Source of the DNA: Opitutales bacterium | Lineage (GTDB): Bacteria; Verrucomicrobiota; Verrucomicrobiia; Opitutales; UBA953 | Direction: 5' to 3' | NCBI GenBank assembly: GCA_016463705.1 | Contig: JAEMQU010000012.1 | Coordinates: forward strand, 11,785 to 47,865 | DNA: 36,081 bases | In this document: piece after piece, positions 1 through 7,694 of the stretch | Layout of the letters: each line of letters starts with the position of its first letter | Position numbering within the stretch: the first letter of the stretch is position 1 | Translations under genes and position numbers: made by a program | Notes under the pieces: generated by a model | What the model saw: the letters and a program-made list of their open reading frames with translations, nothing else | Database searches by the model: none | Told to the model about the DNA's origin: nothing

Positions 1-453
1 AAAAAGAATTTAGTAGAGACAAAAAAATCCAATCAAAGTGAATCAATTCCCGAGCGTCCTCGTGCCACTATCCCTTCAGGTACCATGGGCATATTGCTCA
101 AGAATAATATCGGCGTGAATCGAGCGGGTGCCATCGCCGTAGATGCCAAGTTCAGTAATTATGGTGATTATTCTCAACGTATGATGGAGGCGATTCAATC
201 CAGCTGGTGGGCCCTGATTGATCGTGCGCGCTTTGAATCGATTTCGCGGGGCAGTGTCGTGATCCGTTTTATTCTTTGTCGCGATGGTAGTGTAGTGAAT
301 GCAGAAATTCTTCACAGCGATGTTGCCCAAGTCATGGCACTGGCCTGTAAAGACGCGGTGATGGCCCCGGCGCCCTTCGACAACTGGCGCGAAGATATGG
401 TTGCCCTTTTTGGGAATGAGCAGACGGTGACTATCACGTTTCACTACCTCTAA
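1..453 (+). CDS. TonB/TolA-like C-terminal domain protein (5' end outside window)
   Basis: The reading frame is open from the first base to the TAA at 451-453, so the gene begins upstream of the window and the ATG at 85 is probably internal. About 150 residues are visible. The first ~28 are hydrophilic and rich in K, E, S and P, like a periplasm-spanning linker. The rest has the layout of a TonB C-terminal domain: a YGDYSQRM..I..SWW helix, a strand pair built on VVIRFILCRDGSVVNAEI, a helix with PAPFDNW, and a final strand ending TFHYL. TonB-type proteins carry proton-motive energy from the inner membrane to outer-membrane receptors, but ExbB and ExbD are not in view. The RluA-family gene starts 4 bases after the stop, which suggests co-transcription. 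The family call is fair; the specific function is inferred. Confidence 0.6.
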   Translation, partial: KKNLVETKKSNQSESIPERPRATIPSGTMGILLKNNIGVNRAGAIAVDAKFSNYGDYSQRMMEAIQSSWWALIDRARFESISRGSVVIRFILCRDGSVVNAEILHSDVAQVMALACKDAVMAPAPFDNWREDMVALFGNEQTVTITFHYL

Positions 454-457
454 AACA

Positions 458-1306
458 ATGACGACACTGGATTGGATTCCCTTTGCCTCTGGTGTGAAGA
501 TTTTAGAAATTCACCCCGCTGGACTTTTTGCGGTCGAAAAACCTGCGGGCGTTCTGGCGCATCCTAATTCGAGCGAGAAAAAGGAAAAAGAGACTGTCCT
601 CATCGACACTAATTATTCGATGGCGGAAGAGGCTTTCCACATTCGTGATGGTAAAGGCGGAGTGAAAAAAGTTTATCTCCTCAATCGTCTCGATTCGCCG
701 ACCAGCGGAGTTTTACTGCTCTGTCTCGATGAAAAATTAGCTGATGCAGTTAAGGAATTATTTGCTGAATCAAAAGTTTCTAAAAAATACGCGGCGATTG
801 TGAAAGGTCGCGGTCTGCGTAGCCCACGTGGCACTTGGCAAGATTCCCTCGTGAAATCAAGCGGTCCAGGCGGTGGCGTGCGCTCCTCCGCTAAATCAAC
901 CGGCGGCTCACAGGCCATCACCGTGTATCAATGGGTGCGTGCTGCTCAAAATAATTTACCTCTTTCCTTATTACAGCTCGAACCGCGCACGGGTCGTACG
1001 CATCAATTACGTGTGCAGACGGCTGAGCACGGACATCCTATCCTCGGTGATCGCACCTACGGAGATTTCGATTTCAATAAGACCACGGGTACGGCTCGAG
1101 GATTAAAACGATTATTTTTACACGCCCAATTCACCGAACTTTCTCTCGCTTGGCAGGGCGAAAAACTTCATTTCAAAGTTGAATCACCTTTGCCCAAAGA
1201 ATTTTTAGCGGCCTTAGGTGAATCGGGCGATGGCCCGCCCGCGAAAATAAAAAAACCGTCGCCTACTGGCACAACGGTTTCTCCCCGTCTGCGTATTCGC
1301 CTCTAA
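458..1306 (+). CDS. RluA-family RNA pseudouridine synthase
   Basis: This is a 282-residue enzyme predicted to isomerise uridine to pseudouridine in rRNA or tRNA in the cytoplasm. The catalytic motif is RLDSPTSG, with the presumed nucleophile Asp79; the family consensus is HRLDxxTSG and here Asn76 stands where His is usual. The N-terminal strand motif FAVEKPAGVLAHP (about 24-36) and the later EPRTGRTHQLRVQ...GHPILGDRTYGD block (about 176-204) are family signatures. There is no S4 domain at the N-terminus, so this is a short RluA/RluC-like form, and the target uridine cannot be read from the sequence. The ATG lies 4 bases after the TonB-like gene with no Shine-Dalgarno sequence. The last codons overlap, on the opposite strand, the terminator of the converging FAD oxidoreductase gene. 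Confidence 0.88.
   Translation: MTTLDWIPFASGVKILEIHPAGLFAVEKPAGVLAHPNSSEKKEKETVLIDTNYSMAEEAFHIRDGKGGVKKVYLLNRLDSPTSGVLLLCLDEKLADAVKELFAESKVSKKYAAIVKGRGLRSPRGTWQDSLVKSSGPGGGVRSSAKSTGGSQAITVYQWVRAAQNNLPLSLLQLEPRTGRTHQLRVQTAEHGHPILGDRTYGDFDFNKTTGTARGLKRLFLHAQFTELSLAWQGEKLHFKVESPLPKEFLAALGESGDGPPAKIKKPSPTGTTVSPRLRIRL
1244..1281 (-). terminator. Rho-independent terminator for the FAD oxidoreductase gene
   Basis: Read on the minus strand, arms AAACCGT (1280-1274) and ACGGTTT (1259-1253) pair over 7 bp. An inner GCC-AGTA-GGC helix extends the hairpin, and a T-rich tract (TTTTTTTATTTT) follows immediately. It sits 27 bases beyond the stop of the minus-strand oxidoreductase gene and inside the 3' coding end of the converging pseudouridine synthase gene. 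On the plus strand the hairpin is followed by CTCCCC, so it should act only on minus-strand transcripts. Confidence 0.7.
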
Positions 1307-1307
1307 T

Positions 1308-2924
1308 TTATTTTCCAGTCCAGGAAATTTTCTGATCTTGGGCGACCAGAGTTTTCTGTAAATCAGCGAGCGTGATTTTTTGGACGGGAACTTTCTCGCG
1401 TAAGGATTGTACTGCCGCATGTCCGGCGGATTGACCTAGGATAATCCAGACTGGTTCCATGCGGATAGAGGTCATGGCGATGTGGCTGGCTGAACAACAC
1501 ACGGGTACCAGCAGATTGGTGCATTCCTCGACTTTGGGTACAATCGCCCGGTAGGGCAGAGCGTGTACTCCAATAAAATCAGGGTTAGGTTTAAGAATAC
1601 TAAACTCTCCGCCCCCGATAGAAATCTTTCCTTGATCAGCGTAGGTCGCATAAGGCCAATCATCGATACCGTACGAACCGAGCCCAATCGAATCACTGAT
1701 TGAGCCAGCTCGACCTTCTAAATCTTTCTGCGTAATGACGTAGGTCGACTGCATACGTCGCGCTTCACGTACATAGAACTGGTGTGGCCAGCCCCCGGTC
1801 TCGTCAAAAATTCCTGGAGTGAGTCCCGTTTCGTTTGCTAATTTTTTATAGATTTCTGGAACCACTTCATCGGTGCGAAGGAACTGAACCATACCACGAA
1901 TAAATTCTTGATGGAACTTCCAGATTTTTGAACGCGTTGCCCAATCGCCCGTCGGATAATCTTGATTCGATCCTGCTACGGATTGCGCCCAGAGGGATCG
2001 ACTGGAGTTTTCGTTAAAGATGCCACCACCCGGATAGTCTTCTAATTTTCCGGGATGACGCATTTTTAGCCCGGCATTAATTTTAATATTATTTTTAAAG
2101 GCGCGACGGAAAATCTCGTATTGGCGTGGATCATAATTTTCCGGTGAGCCAAAGGGAATGCGGTCGGGCTGGCGGGAAATTTTCCATCTAAAACAGTACG
2201 CCATGGTCAGTTTATCCGCCTTTCCAGTCCCGATCGGCTGGTAGTCCTGGAGTAGGGGTAAAAGCCCGCTGGAGGGCTTTCCAGGGGTGTTATAGGGGTC
2301 GATATCGTAAGTCACGAGGGCCGGGCGTTCCCCTGCGTAGGACTCATCGTAGGTATCTTGGCTCTCGCGACCGTAGGTATGCGAAACCCCGGCCTGAGCC
2401 ATTAAATCACCTTCGTAACTACAATCGATAAATACGCGCGCGGCAATGCGACGCGCCTCCACTTGTTTCGCTTGGGCGGCGGGTGCACCTAAAGAATCGG
2501 GCGGAGCTAAATCTAAAGTAATGGATTGGATGCGGGTATTTTCTTTAACGACTTTATTTAAGCGATGTTCGTAAATCACTTTAATATTTTTTTCTGCACA
2601 TAACTTTGTATAAAGTTTTCGCATCGCGACGTTGTCGTCATCGATTAATAATTTTAACGCGAGTCCGCCTACGCTGGATTTGGTGCCCCAGTCGATGCGG
2701 TGTAGTCCACCCCCACTCATGCCACCAAGCCATCGGCTCGGTTCGACAATCACGACGCTGAAACCTTGTTCCGCGACGGATATCGCCGCGGCGATACCTG
2801 AGCCAGTGGCACCGTAAACACAGACATCAAAACTTTCAGGAGAGTTGTCCGACTGTGCGCGCAGTGCTGCACCGAGCAGAGCTGTGCCACTGAGGGCGAT
2901 AAAATGACGACGGGGTAGTTTCAC
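1308..2924 (-). CDS. Tat-exported FAD-dependent oxidoreductase (FAD_oxidored family)
   Basis: This 538-residue protein starts with a GTG. Its N-terminus, with PRRHFIALSG and a hydrophobic stretch ending ALRAQ (residues 4-24), is a twin-arginine signal peptide, so the folded flavoprotein is probably exported. The nucleotide-binding fold follows at once: VCVYGATGSGIAAAISVA (about 34-51) is a GxGxxG-type Rossmann loop and VIVEPSRWLGGMSGGGL carries the ribose-binding acid. IDCSYEGDLMAQAG is typical of the FAD_oxidored (PF12831) proteins common in Verrucomicrobiota and Planctomycetota, often tied to polysaccharide or sugar-acid breakdown. The substrate is unknown. The GTG lies 9 bases after the stop of the response-regulator gene, which suggests co-transcription. 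A tatC gene lies at 7695-8663. Confidence 0.85.
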   Translation of the reverse strand: MKLPRRHFIALSGTALLGAALRAQSDNSPESFDVCVYGATGSGIAAAISVAEQGFSVVIVEPSRWLGGMSGGGLHRIDWGTKSSVGGLALKLLIDDDNVAMRKLYTKLCAEKNIKVIYEHRLNKVVKENTRIQSITLDLAPPDSLGAPAAQAKQVEARRIAARVFIDCSYEGDLMAQAGVSHTYGRESQDTYDESYAGERPALVTYDIDPYNTPGKPSSGLLPLLQDYQPIGTGKADKLTMAYCFRWKISRQPDRIPFGSPENYDPRQYEIFRRAFKNNIKINAGLKMRHPGKLEDYPGGGIFNENSSRSLWAQSVAGSNQDYPTGDWATRSKIWKFHQEFIRGMVQFLRTDEVVPEIYKKLANETGLTPGIFDETGGWPHQFYVREARRMQSTYVITQKDLEGRAGSISDSIGLGSYGIDDWPYATYADQGKISIGGGEFSILKPNPDFIGVHALPYRAIVPKVEECTNLLVPVCCSASHIAMTSIRMEPVWIILGQSAGHAAVQSLREKVPVQKITLADLQKTLVAQDQKISWTGK

Positions 2925-2933
2925 CCCGCTACC

Positions 2934-3617
2934 CTAGAGTCCTTCGCAGGGGTCATACAACCCTTGACGAATAACAAATCGTATAACCCCCGCCGAATCA
3001 TGAACATTAAGCTTTCTCATCAGGTTGGTGCGGTGGTTTTGAGCGGTTTTGACACTTATGTTAAGCTCCACAGCGACTTGTTTACTAGAAAAGCTCTTTG
3101 CAATCATCACCGCCACCTCACGTTCTCGGTCTGTTAGCATCATCGCCATCTGATCCACCGTCACTTCAGGATTTTTCAGCGCCGTAATCAGTGCATCATT
3201 AAATTCTGTACTAAAACACGTTTTCCCCTGAGCAACGATTTCCAGTGCCGTTTTTAATCGGCTCATATTTTCGTTCTTACTGACAAATCCCCGTACTCCA
3301 TCACGGACCAAACACCGGGCAATTTTTCCCTCGATTTTTCCAGAAAAAACTAAAATTTTAATTTCCGGATAGGCATTCTTTAAACGATACAAAACCTCCA
3401 CTCCACTGATGTCGGGTAATTTAATATCTAGAATAAGAATATCGGGCTGATGGTGCAGCGCTAATTCGACGCCCTCTTTGCCCGTCGAAGCCGAAGCCAC
3501 CACCGCATAATTTAATTTTTCTTCGATGACTTGCGTGAGCATTTCTCTGACCACCGTCTGATCTTCGATGATCATCACCGATGGATTACGGGGAATAGTA
3601 ATACTCTCTGGTATCAT
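2934..3617 (-). CDS. NarL/FixJ-family response regulator (copy 1)
   Basis: This is a 227-residue two-domain regulator. The receiver domain (about 13-130) has acidic residues Glu18/Asp19, the phosphoacceptor Asp64 in ILDIKLPD, the switch serine in LVFSGK and the conserved lysine in GFVSKNE. A LuxR/NarL helix-turn-helix follows, with LTDREREVAVMIAKSFSSKQVA and NISVKTAQNHRTNLMRKL as dimerisation and recognition helices. It should bind DNA when phosphorylated. It is clearly paralogous to the next gene upstream (copy 2, 3687-4418) and both end in a similar RF.(I/V)R(Q/H)GL.DP tail. No histidine kinase is present in the window. It is followed after 9 bases by the FAD oxidoreductase gene. Confidence 0.92.
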   Translation of the reverse strand: MIPESITIPRNPSVMIIEDQTVVREMLTQVIEEKLNYAVVASASTGKEGVELALHHQPDILILDIKLPDISGVEVLYRLKNAYPEIKILVFSGKIEGKIARCLVRDGVRGFVSKNENMSRLKTALEIVAQGKTCFSTEFNDALITALKNPEVTVDQMAMMLTDREREVAVMIAKSFSSKQVAVELNISVKTAQNHRTNLMRKLNVHDSAGVIRFVIRQGLYDPCEGL

Positions 3618-3686
3618 TGAGATTAAAATGAGTGATTTAGAGCGTAAAGAAAACTTAAAGTATATGGGGTGTTTACCCTATTGACA

Positions 3687-4418
3687 TTAGGGGTCGATGG
3701 ATGGGTCGACTAGGCCATGGCGCACCGCAAAGCGCACCAAGCCTGCGACGTCATGGACCCCCAATTTACGCATCAAGTTTGCTCGATGGTTCTCTGATGT
3801 TTTCAGGCTAATGCTCAGCTGACTCGCCACTTCTTTGCTGCTATGACTCCGGGCAATGAGCACCGTGATTTCTCGTTCGCGTGGTGTGAGTAATTCGATC
3901 ATGGAGTCCGCATGTGAATTGGGTTTAGCGAGTGCCTCGCGGACGGTCTGGCTAAAGGTATCGTTGTACCAGTTTTCCCCTTGAGAAACTTTATCGAGTG
4001 CCTGTCGAAGTTCGGAGAGCGATGAATTTTTATTAACGAACCCATGCATGCCTTCTTGAATCAGTCCGCGAATAATTTGTGGTTCCTGTTTCGCCGAAAA
4101 CACCACCACGCGCATTCGGGGAATCGATTTATTCAAGCGTCGTAAAACTTCGATACCGCTTAAACCAGGCATTAAGACATCGAGCAACAAAACGTCGGGT
4201 CTTAATCTTAGCGCTAATTCCACCGCCGCTTGCCCCTCGGCGGCGGTGCCTACGATTTTGAACTGATTGTACGACTTGAGAACCTCCGTAATCATCTCAC
4301 GAATGGCCGCCTGATCTTCGACAATGAGAATCGTCTTACGTAAATCAGCCACCGGGAGCGGCGGTGGGGCTGAGTCTCTGGGCTTTTTCTTTAAGTTGTC
4401 TTTTAGAGAGGTTTTCAT
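3687..4418 (-). CDS. NarL/FixJ-family response regulator (copy 2)
   Basis: This is a 243-residue response regulator with a basic, proline-rich N-terminal extension of about 27 residues before the receiver. The acidic pair is Glu34/Asp35, the phosphoacceptor is Asp80 in LLDVLMPG, the switch serine is in VVFSAK and the conserved lysine in GFVNKNS. The NarL helix-turn-helix contains LTPREREITVLIARSHSSKEVA and SISLKTSENHRANLMRKL. It is paralogous to copy 1, 69 bases downstream, and the two probably arose by tandem duplication. The recognition helices are nearly the same (TAQNHRTN and TSENHRAN), so the two may share or compete for sites. The partner kinase is not in the window. Confidence 0.92.
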   Translation of the reverse strand: MKTSLKDNLKKKPRDSAPPPLPVADLRKTILIVEDQAAIREMITEVLKSYNQFKIVGTAAEGQAAVELALRLRPDVLLLDVLMPGLSGIEVLRRLNKSIPRMRVVVFSAKQEPQIIRGLIQEGMHGFVNKNSSLSELRQALDKVSQGENWYNDTFSQTVREALAKPNSHADSMIELLTPREREITVLIARSHSSKEVASQLSISLKTSENHRANLMRKLGVHDVAGLVRFAVRHGLVDPSIDP

Positions 4419-4548
4419 AATCTGACGGCTATTTCATGCGTTGATTTGTGCTAAGCAACCGTGACAACTTGGGCATTATGCTCCACAGAAAGGGTGGGGG
4501 TTTGTGGTAAAATCGTGTCAGGCTTGACTGTCCCCAAAAACAGATAAA
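4419..4548. promoter_or_regulatory. Divergent intergenic region with an imperfect inverted repeat
   Basis: This 130-base gap separates the minus-strand regulator gene from the plus-strand BI-1-like gene, so it must hold promoters for both directions. CCACAGAAA (4483-4491) and TTTGTGG (4501-4507) form an imperfect inverted repeat around a G-rich loop. TAAAAT at 4508-4513 could be a -10 element toward the BI-1 gene, but no convincing -35 is spaced with it. Assignment as a regulatory site is inferred from position only. Confidence 0.25.
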
Positions 4549-5280
4549 ATGGAGATTATGGAAAACACCTCACGACTCGTCGCTCAAGCTGACCAAAATG
4601 ATGCTGCTTCATTCTACCGTAAAACCTACGGCCTCGTCGCCTTAGCCTTCGCTGGCTTTGCTGGTTTACTTTATCTCTTCTTCGTTACGCCTATTGCTGG
4701 GCTATTCATGAACACCTTGGGCTCATTACATAATTCCCTAGGCGGTTTTTCATGGCTGATCGTTCTTGGAGTATTCTGGGGTGGTAGTTACTTCGCCCAA
4801 AAACTCGCCGCTAATAGAGCTTCCCGCGAATCTCAGTATGCCGGTCTCGGACTCTATGTTTTCCTAGAGGCCCTAATATTTATTCCCTTAATCTCTATTG
4901 TGGCAATGACCACTAAGGGAAATGTCGGAGATATCCTGATTCCCGCTTGTGCTCTTACGGGTGCATTGGTTCTGGGTCTGACTCTCGCTGTTCAATTCAC
5001 TCGGGTAGATTTCTCGTTCCTACGTATCGTCATTGTGGTTGGTTCAATCTGTGCGATTGGTGCCATTATCATGTTCAGCATTATGGGTATCAACCCTGGT
5101 ACTTGGTTCGCCCTAGCGATGATTCTCTTGATGGCTACGGTCATCCTTTATCAGACCCACCAGATTAAGAACAGCTGCAGCACCGAGGACTACGTGATGG
5201 CCGCCTTTATTTTATTCTCCGCCTTCGTTACCTTACTCTTTTACGTGATCCAATTCTTCATGGGTCGCCGCAGCGAGTAA
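4549..5280 (+). CDS. Bax inhibitor-1 (BI-1/YccA/TMBIM)-like membrane protein
   Basis: This is a 243-residue integral membrane protein with a short hydrophilic N-terminus (about 25 residues) and seven likely transmembrane helices, matching BI-1/YccA topology. The FYRKTYG start of the first helix and the long run of I/L/V/A helices fit the family, whose bacterial members act as pH-gated calcium leak channels or FtsH-interacting proteins. The two aspartates of the calcium/pH sensor are absent: where the family has YDT, this protein has Y201-Q202-T, and where it has LYLDF, it has LFS-A225-F. The spacing of 23 residues is nearly that of the normal pair. A second ATG at 4558 is a possible alternative start, and neither has a well-placed Shine-Dalgarno. 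The stop abuts the converging methyltransferase gene. Confidence 0.82.
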   Translation: MEIMENTSRLVAQADQNDAASFYRKTYGLVALAFAGFAGLLYLFFVTPIAGLFMNTLGSLHNSLGGFSWLIVLGVFWGGSYFAQKLAANRASRESQYAGLGLYVFLEALIFIPLISIVAMTTKGNVGDILIPACALTGALVLGLTLAVQFTRVDFSFLRIVIVVGSICAIGAIIMFSIMGINPGTWFALAMILLMATVILYQTHQIKNSCSTEDYVMAAFILFSAFVTLLFYVIQFFMGRRSE

Positions 5281-6003
5281 TCACGGACGCTCAGCGATAT
5301 AAAAGCGGGTTTCGCCGGCGAAGTTTTTCACACTAGAATTTTCCTGAGCTACTTCTGAACGAAGTGGGCTTTGGATGATTTTAAATCCCGCATTCAGTAG
5401 TTCCTGATGAGTCTCACTCTCCGTGCTGCTATGCATAAAGACGGGAGTAGAATCGGTTTCATGCCACCGGTCGCCATTCTGACATCCTGATAGAACAGGT
5501 TCACTTTTCCACAAGCCAGCATGCTCGCCCTTTTCACGATCATTCGCCGTGAACACAAACTTTCCACCCGGTTTAAGCACTCGATAAATCTCTGCCAGCG
5601 CCTCTAGGCGGTCGGCTCGACCCCTCAGGCACATGAGTCCATTAAACGCAAAGACCACCCCATCCCACGACCGTTCAGGATACGTTAATCGACAGGCATT
5701 AGCGATTTCGATGGTCGCCGATTGAGTCATACCCGCTTCGGCAAAAACCCCACGGGTCATATCGACCATCACCGGAGAAAAATCCGTCACGGTTAGATTA
5801 TTGTAACCCTCTTTCGCTAGGCCCAATCCGACCCGACCTCCACCGCACCCGAGTTCCAATACCTTAGCAGATTTATTCGGAAAAGTCTGATTAATTAAAA
5901 TTCGTTCCGACGCCCAGAGGCCGACCTGCACCGCCGCTCTGGCATAATTGAGCGCGGTTTGTGGACTGAGCCAGTGGGCTTGGCGGTCGTCTGCCATAAA
6001 CAT
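5281..6003 (-). CDS. Class I SAM-dependent methyltransferase
   Basis: This is a 240-residue soluble protein. SAM-binding motif I is VLELGCGGGRVGLGLA (about 48-63), followed by VTDFSPVMVDMTRG, whose Asp should contact the SAM ribose. WDGVVFAFNGLMCL and YRVLKPGGKFVFTAND are motifs IV and VI of the Methyltransf_11/25 type. The acceptor molecule cannot be predicted. The ATG at 6003 and a second in-frame ATG at 5997 are both possible starts. The gene converges on the BI-1-like gene with no bases between the stops, and diverges from the DUF192 lipoprotein gene across 48 bases. Confidence 0.85.
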   Translation of the reverse strand: MFMADDRQAHWLSPQTALNYARAAVQVGLWASERILINQTFPNKSAKVLELGCGGGRVGLGLAKEGYNNLTVTDFSPVMVDMTRGVFAEAGMTQSATIEIANACRLTYPERSWDGVVFAFNGLMCLRGRADRLEALAEIYRVLKPGGKFVFTANDREKGEHAGLWKSEPVLSGCQNGDRWHETDSTPVFMHSSTESETHQELLNAGFKIIQSPLRSEVAQENSSVKNFAGETRFYIAERP

Positions 6004-6051
6004 ATTTCAAGCCACTCTTGCCAATAGCGCAACCCTAGGAAAATCTTACGC

Positions 6052-6591
6052 ATGCTTCGAATTGCTTTAATCGCTCTGACCTTGGCGTTCACTTCCTGCG
6101 ATCAGCCCACCCGACCATCGGCTCATAAAGTTATTCAAGAGGCAGGAATCGATACCGTTTTTACGATTCAACAAGGAAGTAAAGTAACGTATCTCAAGAT
6201 AGCTGGCACTGATCTCGAAAAGAGTCGTGGGCTCATGGGTGTTGAGAAATTACCTGCGGATACCGGAATGATTTTCATGTATGAAGCCGATCAAGTGATG
6301 CGCTTTTGGATGAAGGGCACCCCCTTGGACTTGGATATCGCTTTTGTGCAGGCGGATGGAGTGATTACTGAAATCCGCACGATGAAAGCAGACGACCTTA
6401 CTGAGGTGGCTTCACAATCTTCACGCATTCGCTTCTGCATCGAAATGCCCGCCGGTTGGTATGCCGCTTCGCAAGTGAAAGCCGGTGATACCATCAACCT
6501 TGCGCAACTTAAAGAGGCTCTCACGGCTCGCGGCTTTAACGTGCAGCGGTATTTTTCAGTGACTTCAGAGCGCGCGCCAAATCGCCAATAA
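6052..6591 (+). CDS. DUF192-family lipoprotein
   Basis: This is a 179-residue protein. Residues 1-16 form a lipoprotein signal peptide with lipobox FTSC and lipidated Cys16, so the protein should be anchored in a membrane facing the periplasm. The body matches DUF192 (PF02643): SRGLMGVEKLPADTGMIFMY, then FWMKGTPLDLDIAFV and the closing GWYAASQVKAGDTI. Family members are small beta-rich domains of unknown biochemical role, sometimes found near sugar or arabinan genes. A weak AGGAAA lies about 11 bases before the ATG. The final 27 bases overlap the small minus-strand ORF at 6565-6669. Confidence 0.87.
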   Translation: MLRIALIALTLAFTSCDQPTRPSAHKVIQEAGIDTVFTIQQGSKVTYLKIAGTDLEKSRGLMGVEKLPADTGMIFMYEADQVMRFWMKGTPLDLDIAFVQADGVITEIRTMKADDLTEVASQSSRIRFCIEMPAGWYAASQVKAGDTINLAQLKEALTARGFNVQRYFSVTSERAPNRQ

Positions 6592-6669
6592 AATAGCACC
6601 AATCATCCAACCACTCAGAACGAACGCCAACGCGATTCTTTCGTAGTATGTGGTTAAAAATAATTTCAT
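6565..6669 (-). CDS. Small single-span membrane protein, 34 codons
   Basis: The ATG at 6669-6667 overlaps the TGA stop of the polyprenyl synthase gene in an ATGA arrangement typical of translational coupling. The product begins MKLFLTTYYERIALAFV, continues with a hydrophobic span of about 20 residues (roughly 12-31, including SGWMIGAILLAIW) and ends RAL. The charges before and after the span (K2, E10, R11; R32) suggest one transmembrane helix. Its 3' end overlaps the converging DUF192 gene by 27 bases. I do not recognise a family. The position implies co-expression with the isoprenoid enzyme and TatC. The ORF could be fortuitous, but the coupled start and clean hydrophobic pattern favour a real gene. 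Confidence 0.55.
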   Translation of the reverse strand: MKLFLTTYYERIALAFVLSGWMIGAILLAIWRAL

Positions 6670-7616
6670 GGGGTCGGCGCAAGTTTCGCCGCACTTAATT
6701 TTAAATATTCAGTCAGTCGAAGAAGATAAATAGGGGACGGTGAACCAGCGATGGGCCCAAGGGCTTGTTCAGCTTGTGCGATTTCAGCATCGAGAACGCG
6801 GAAACACTCCCTCCAGGTTTCAGCGGAAATTACTTTTCGAGGATCAGCACCCTGCCGGAGCTCTCCAGCGGGATCGCCCCCGCGACGATTGCGTTCCAAA
6901 ATCATCGGTAAGGTAAGTTTTCCACTCGCTGCATCCGTCCCCAAAGTTTTCCCCGCCCACTTGTCATCCTGTAATAAATCAACGAAGTCGTCGTAGATTT
7001 GATACGCAATACCGAGGTGCGAGCCAAACTGCGCACAGGCTTCAATATGTTCCCGAGGGTGGCCGGCTAAAAGGGCACCGACGCGACAGGAGGCTTCAAA
7101 TAATACGGCCGTTTTCATGCGGATTTGCTTACGGTATTCTTCCAGCGTTAATCCCGTATTGCCCCGCGCAAAAGTTTGGCAGACCTCGCCCGAACAAACA
7201 TCGCGCGATGCCCGTGCCACAATCGAACAAATTTCTGATGACGTATGTTCGCTGGCTAAAACGAGCGCGTGAGCAAATAAGGCATCACCAAATAATACCG
7301 CCGCATGGGCACCATATATTTGGTTGGGTGTATCCGCGCCATGTCGCTTGTCCGCCCCGTCCAACACATCGTCGTGAATCAAGGTCGCTAAATGCACCAG
7401 CTCAACAATGGCCGCGCCTTTAATGAGGGAAGCGTGTGGACCCACTCCGGCACCCGAACCAAAAGCGAGAAGCGGTCGTAATCTTTTTCCCGGATGTGCC
7501 AAAACTCCACGAAGTAAGGGATGCACTTCGGGCTCGAAGCAGCTTTCTTGTTCTTCAAGAAAAGTTTTCAGCGCCGCGAAGTGGGCCTCAAATCCTGCAT
7601 GGAGGTCGATATTCAC
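6666..7616 (-). CDS. Trans-polyprenyl diphosphate synthase (IspB-like)
   Basis: This 316-residue enzyme is predicted to condense isopentenyl diphosphate onto an allylic primer to make a long-chain all-trans prenyl diphosphate, such as a menaquinone side chain. GKRLRP (43-48) binds diphosphate. The first aspartate-rich motif is DDVLD at 82-86 inside LIHDDVLDGADKRHG, and the second is YDDFVDLLQDD. GKTLGTDAASGKLTLPMI matches the octaprenyl/heptaprenyl synthase pattern better than the short-chain farnesyl type. The start is GTG. MenD, encoded at 25658-27376, makes the quinone head-group consistent with such a side chain. The stop overlaps the ATG of the 34-codon membrane ORF. Chain length is not determined here. 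Confidence 0.9.
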   Translation of the reverse strand: MNIDLHAGFEAHFAALKTFLEEQESCFEPEVHPLLRGVLAHPGKRLRPLLAFGSGAGVGPHASLIKGAAIVELVHLATLIHDDVLDGADKRHGADTPNQIYGAHAAVLFGDALFAHALVLASEHTSSEICSIVARASRDVCSGEVCQTFARGNTGLTLEEYRKQIRMKTAVLFEASCRVGALLAGHPREHIEACAQFGSHLGIAYQIYDDFVDLLQDDKWAGKTLGTDAASGKLTLPMILERNRRGGDPAGELRQGADPRKVISAETWRECFRVLDAEIAQAEQALGPIAGSPSPIYLLRLTEYLKLSAAKLAPTP

Positions 7617-7694
7617 TTCCGCAAAGTGTCCCAGCCACGCAACGCTGGCAAGTGCTAGGTTGCATCTAAGGTATAATTTTAAATGACCTCTAAA

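Noticed and set aside
76-444. Minus-strand ORF of 122 codons opposite the TonB-like gene
   Set aside because: It mirrors a plus-strand frame that is open from base 1 and matches a known domain; the antisense product has low complexity and no recognisable motif.
3667-3678. GGGT-GTTT-ACCC dyad between the two response regulator genes as an operator
   Set aside because: A 4-bp stem is too short to separate from chance.
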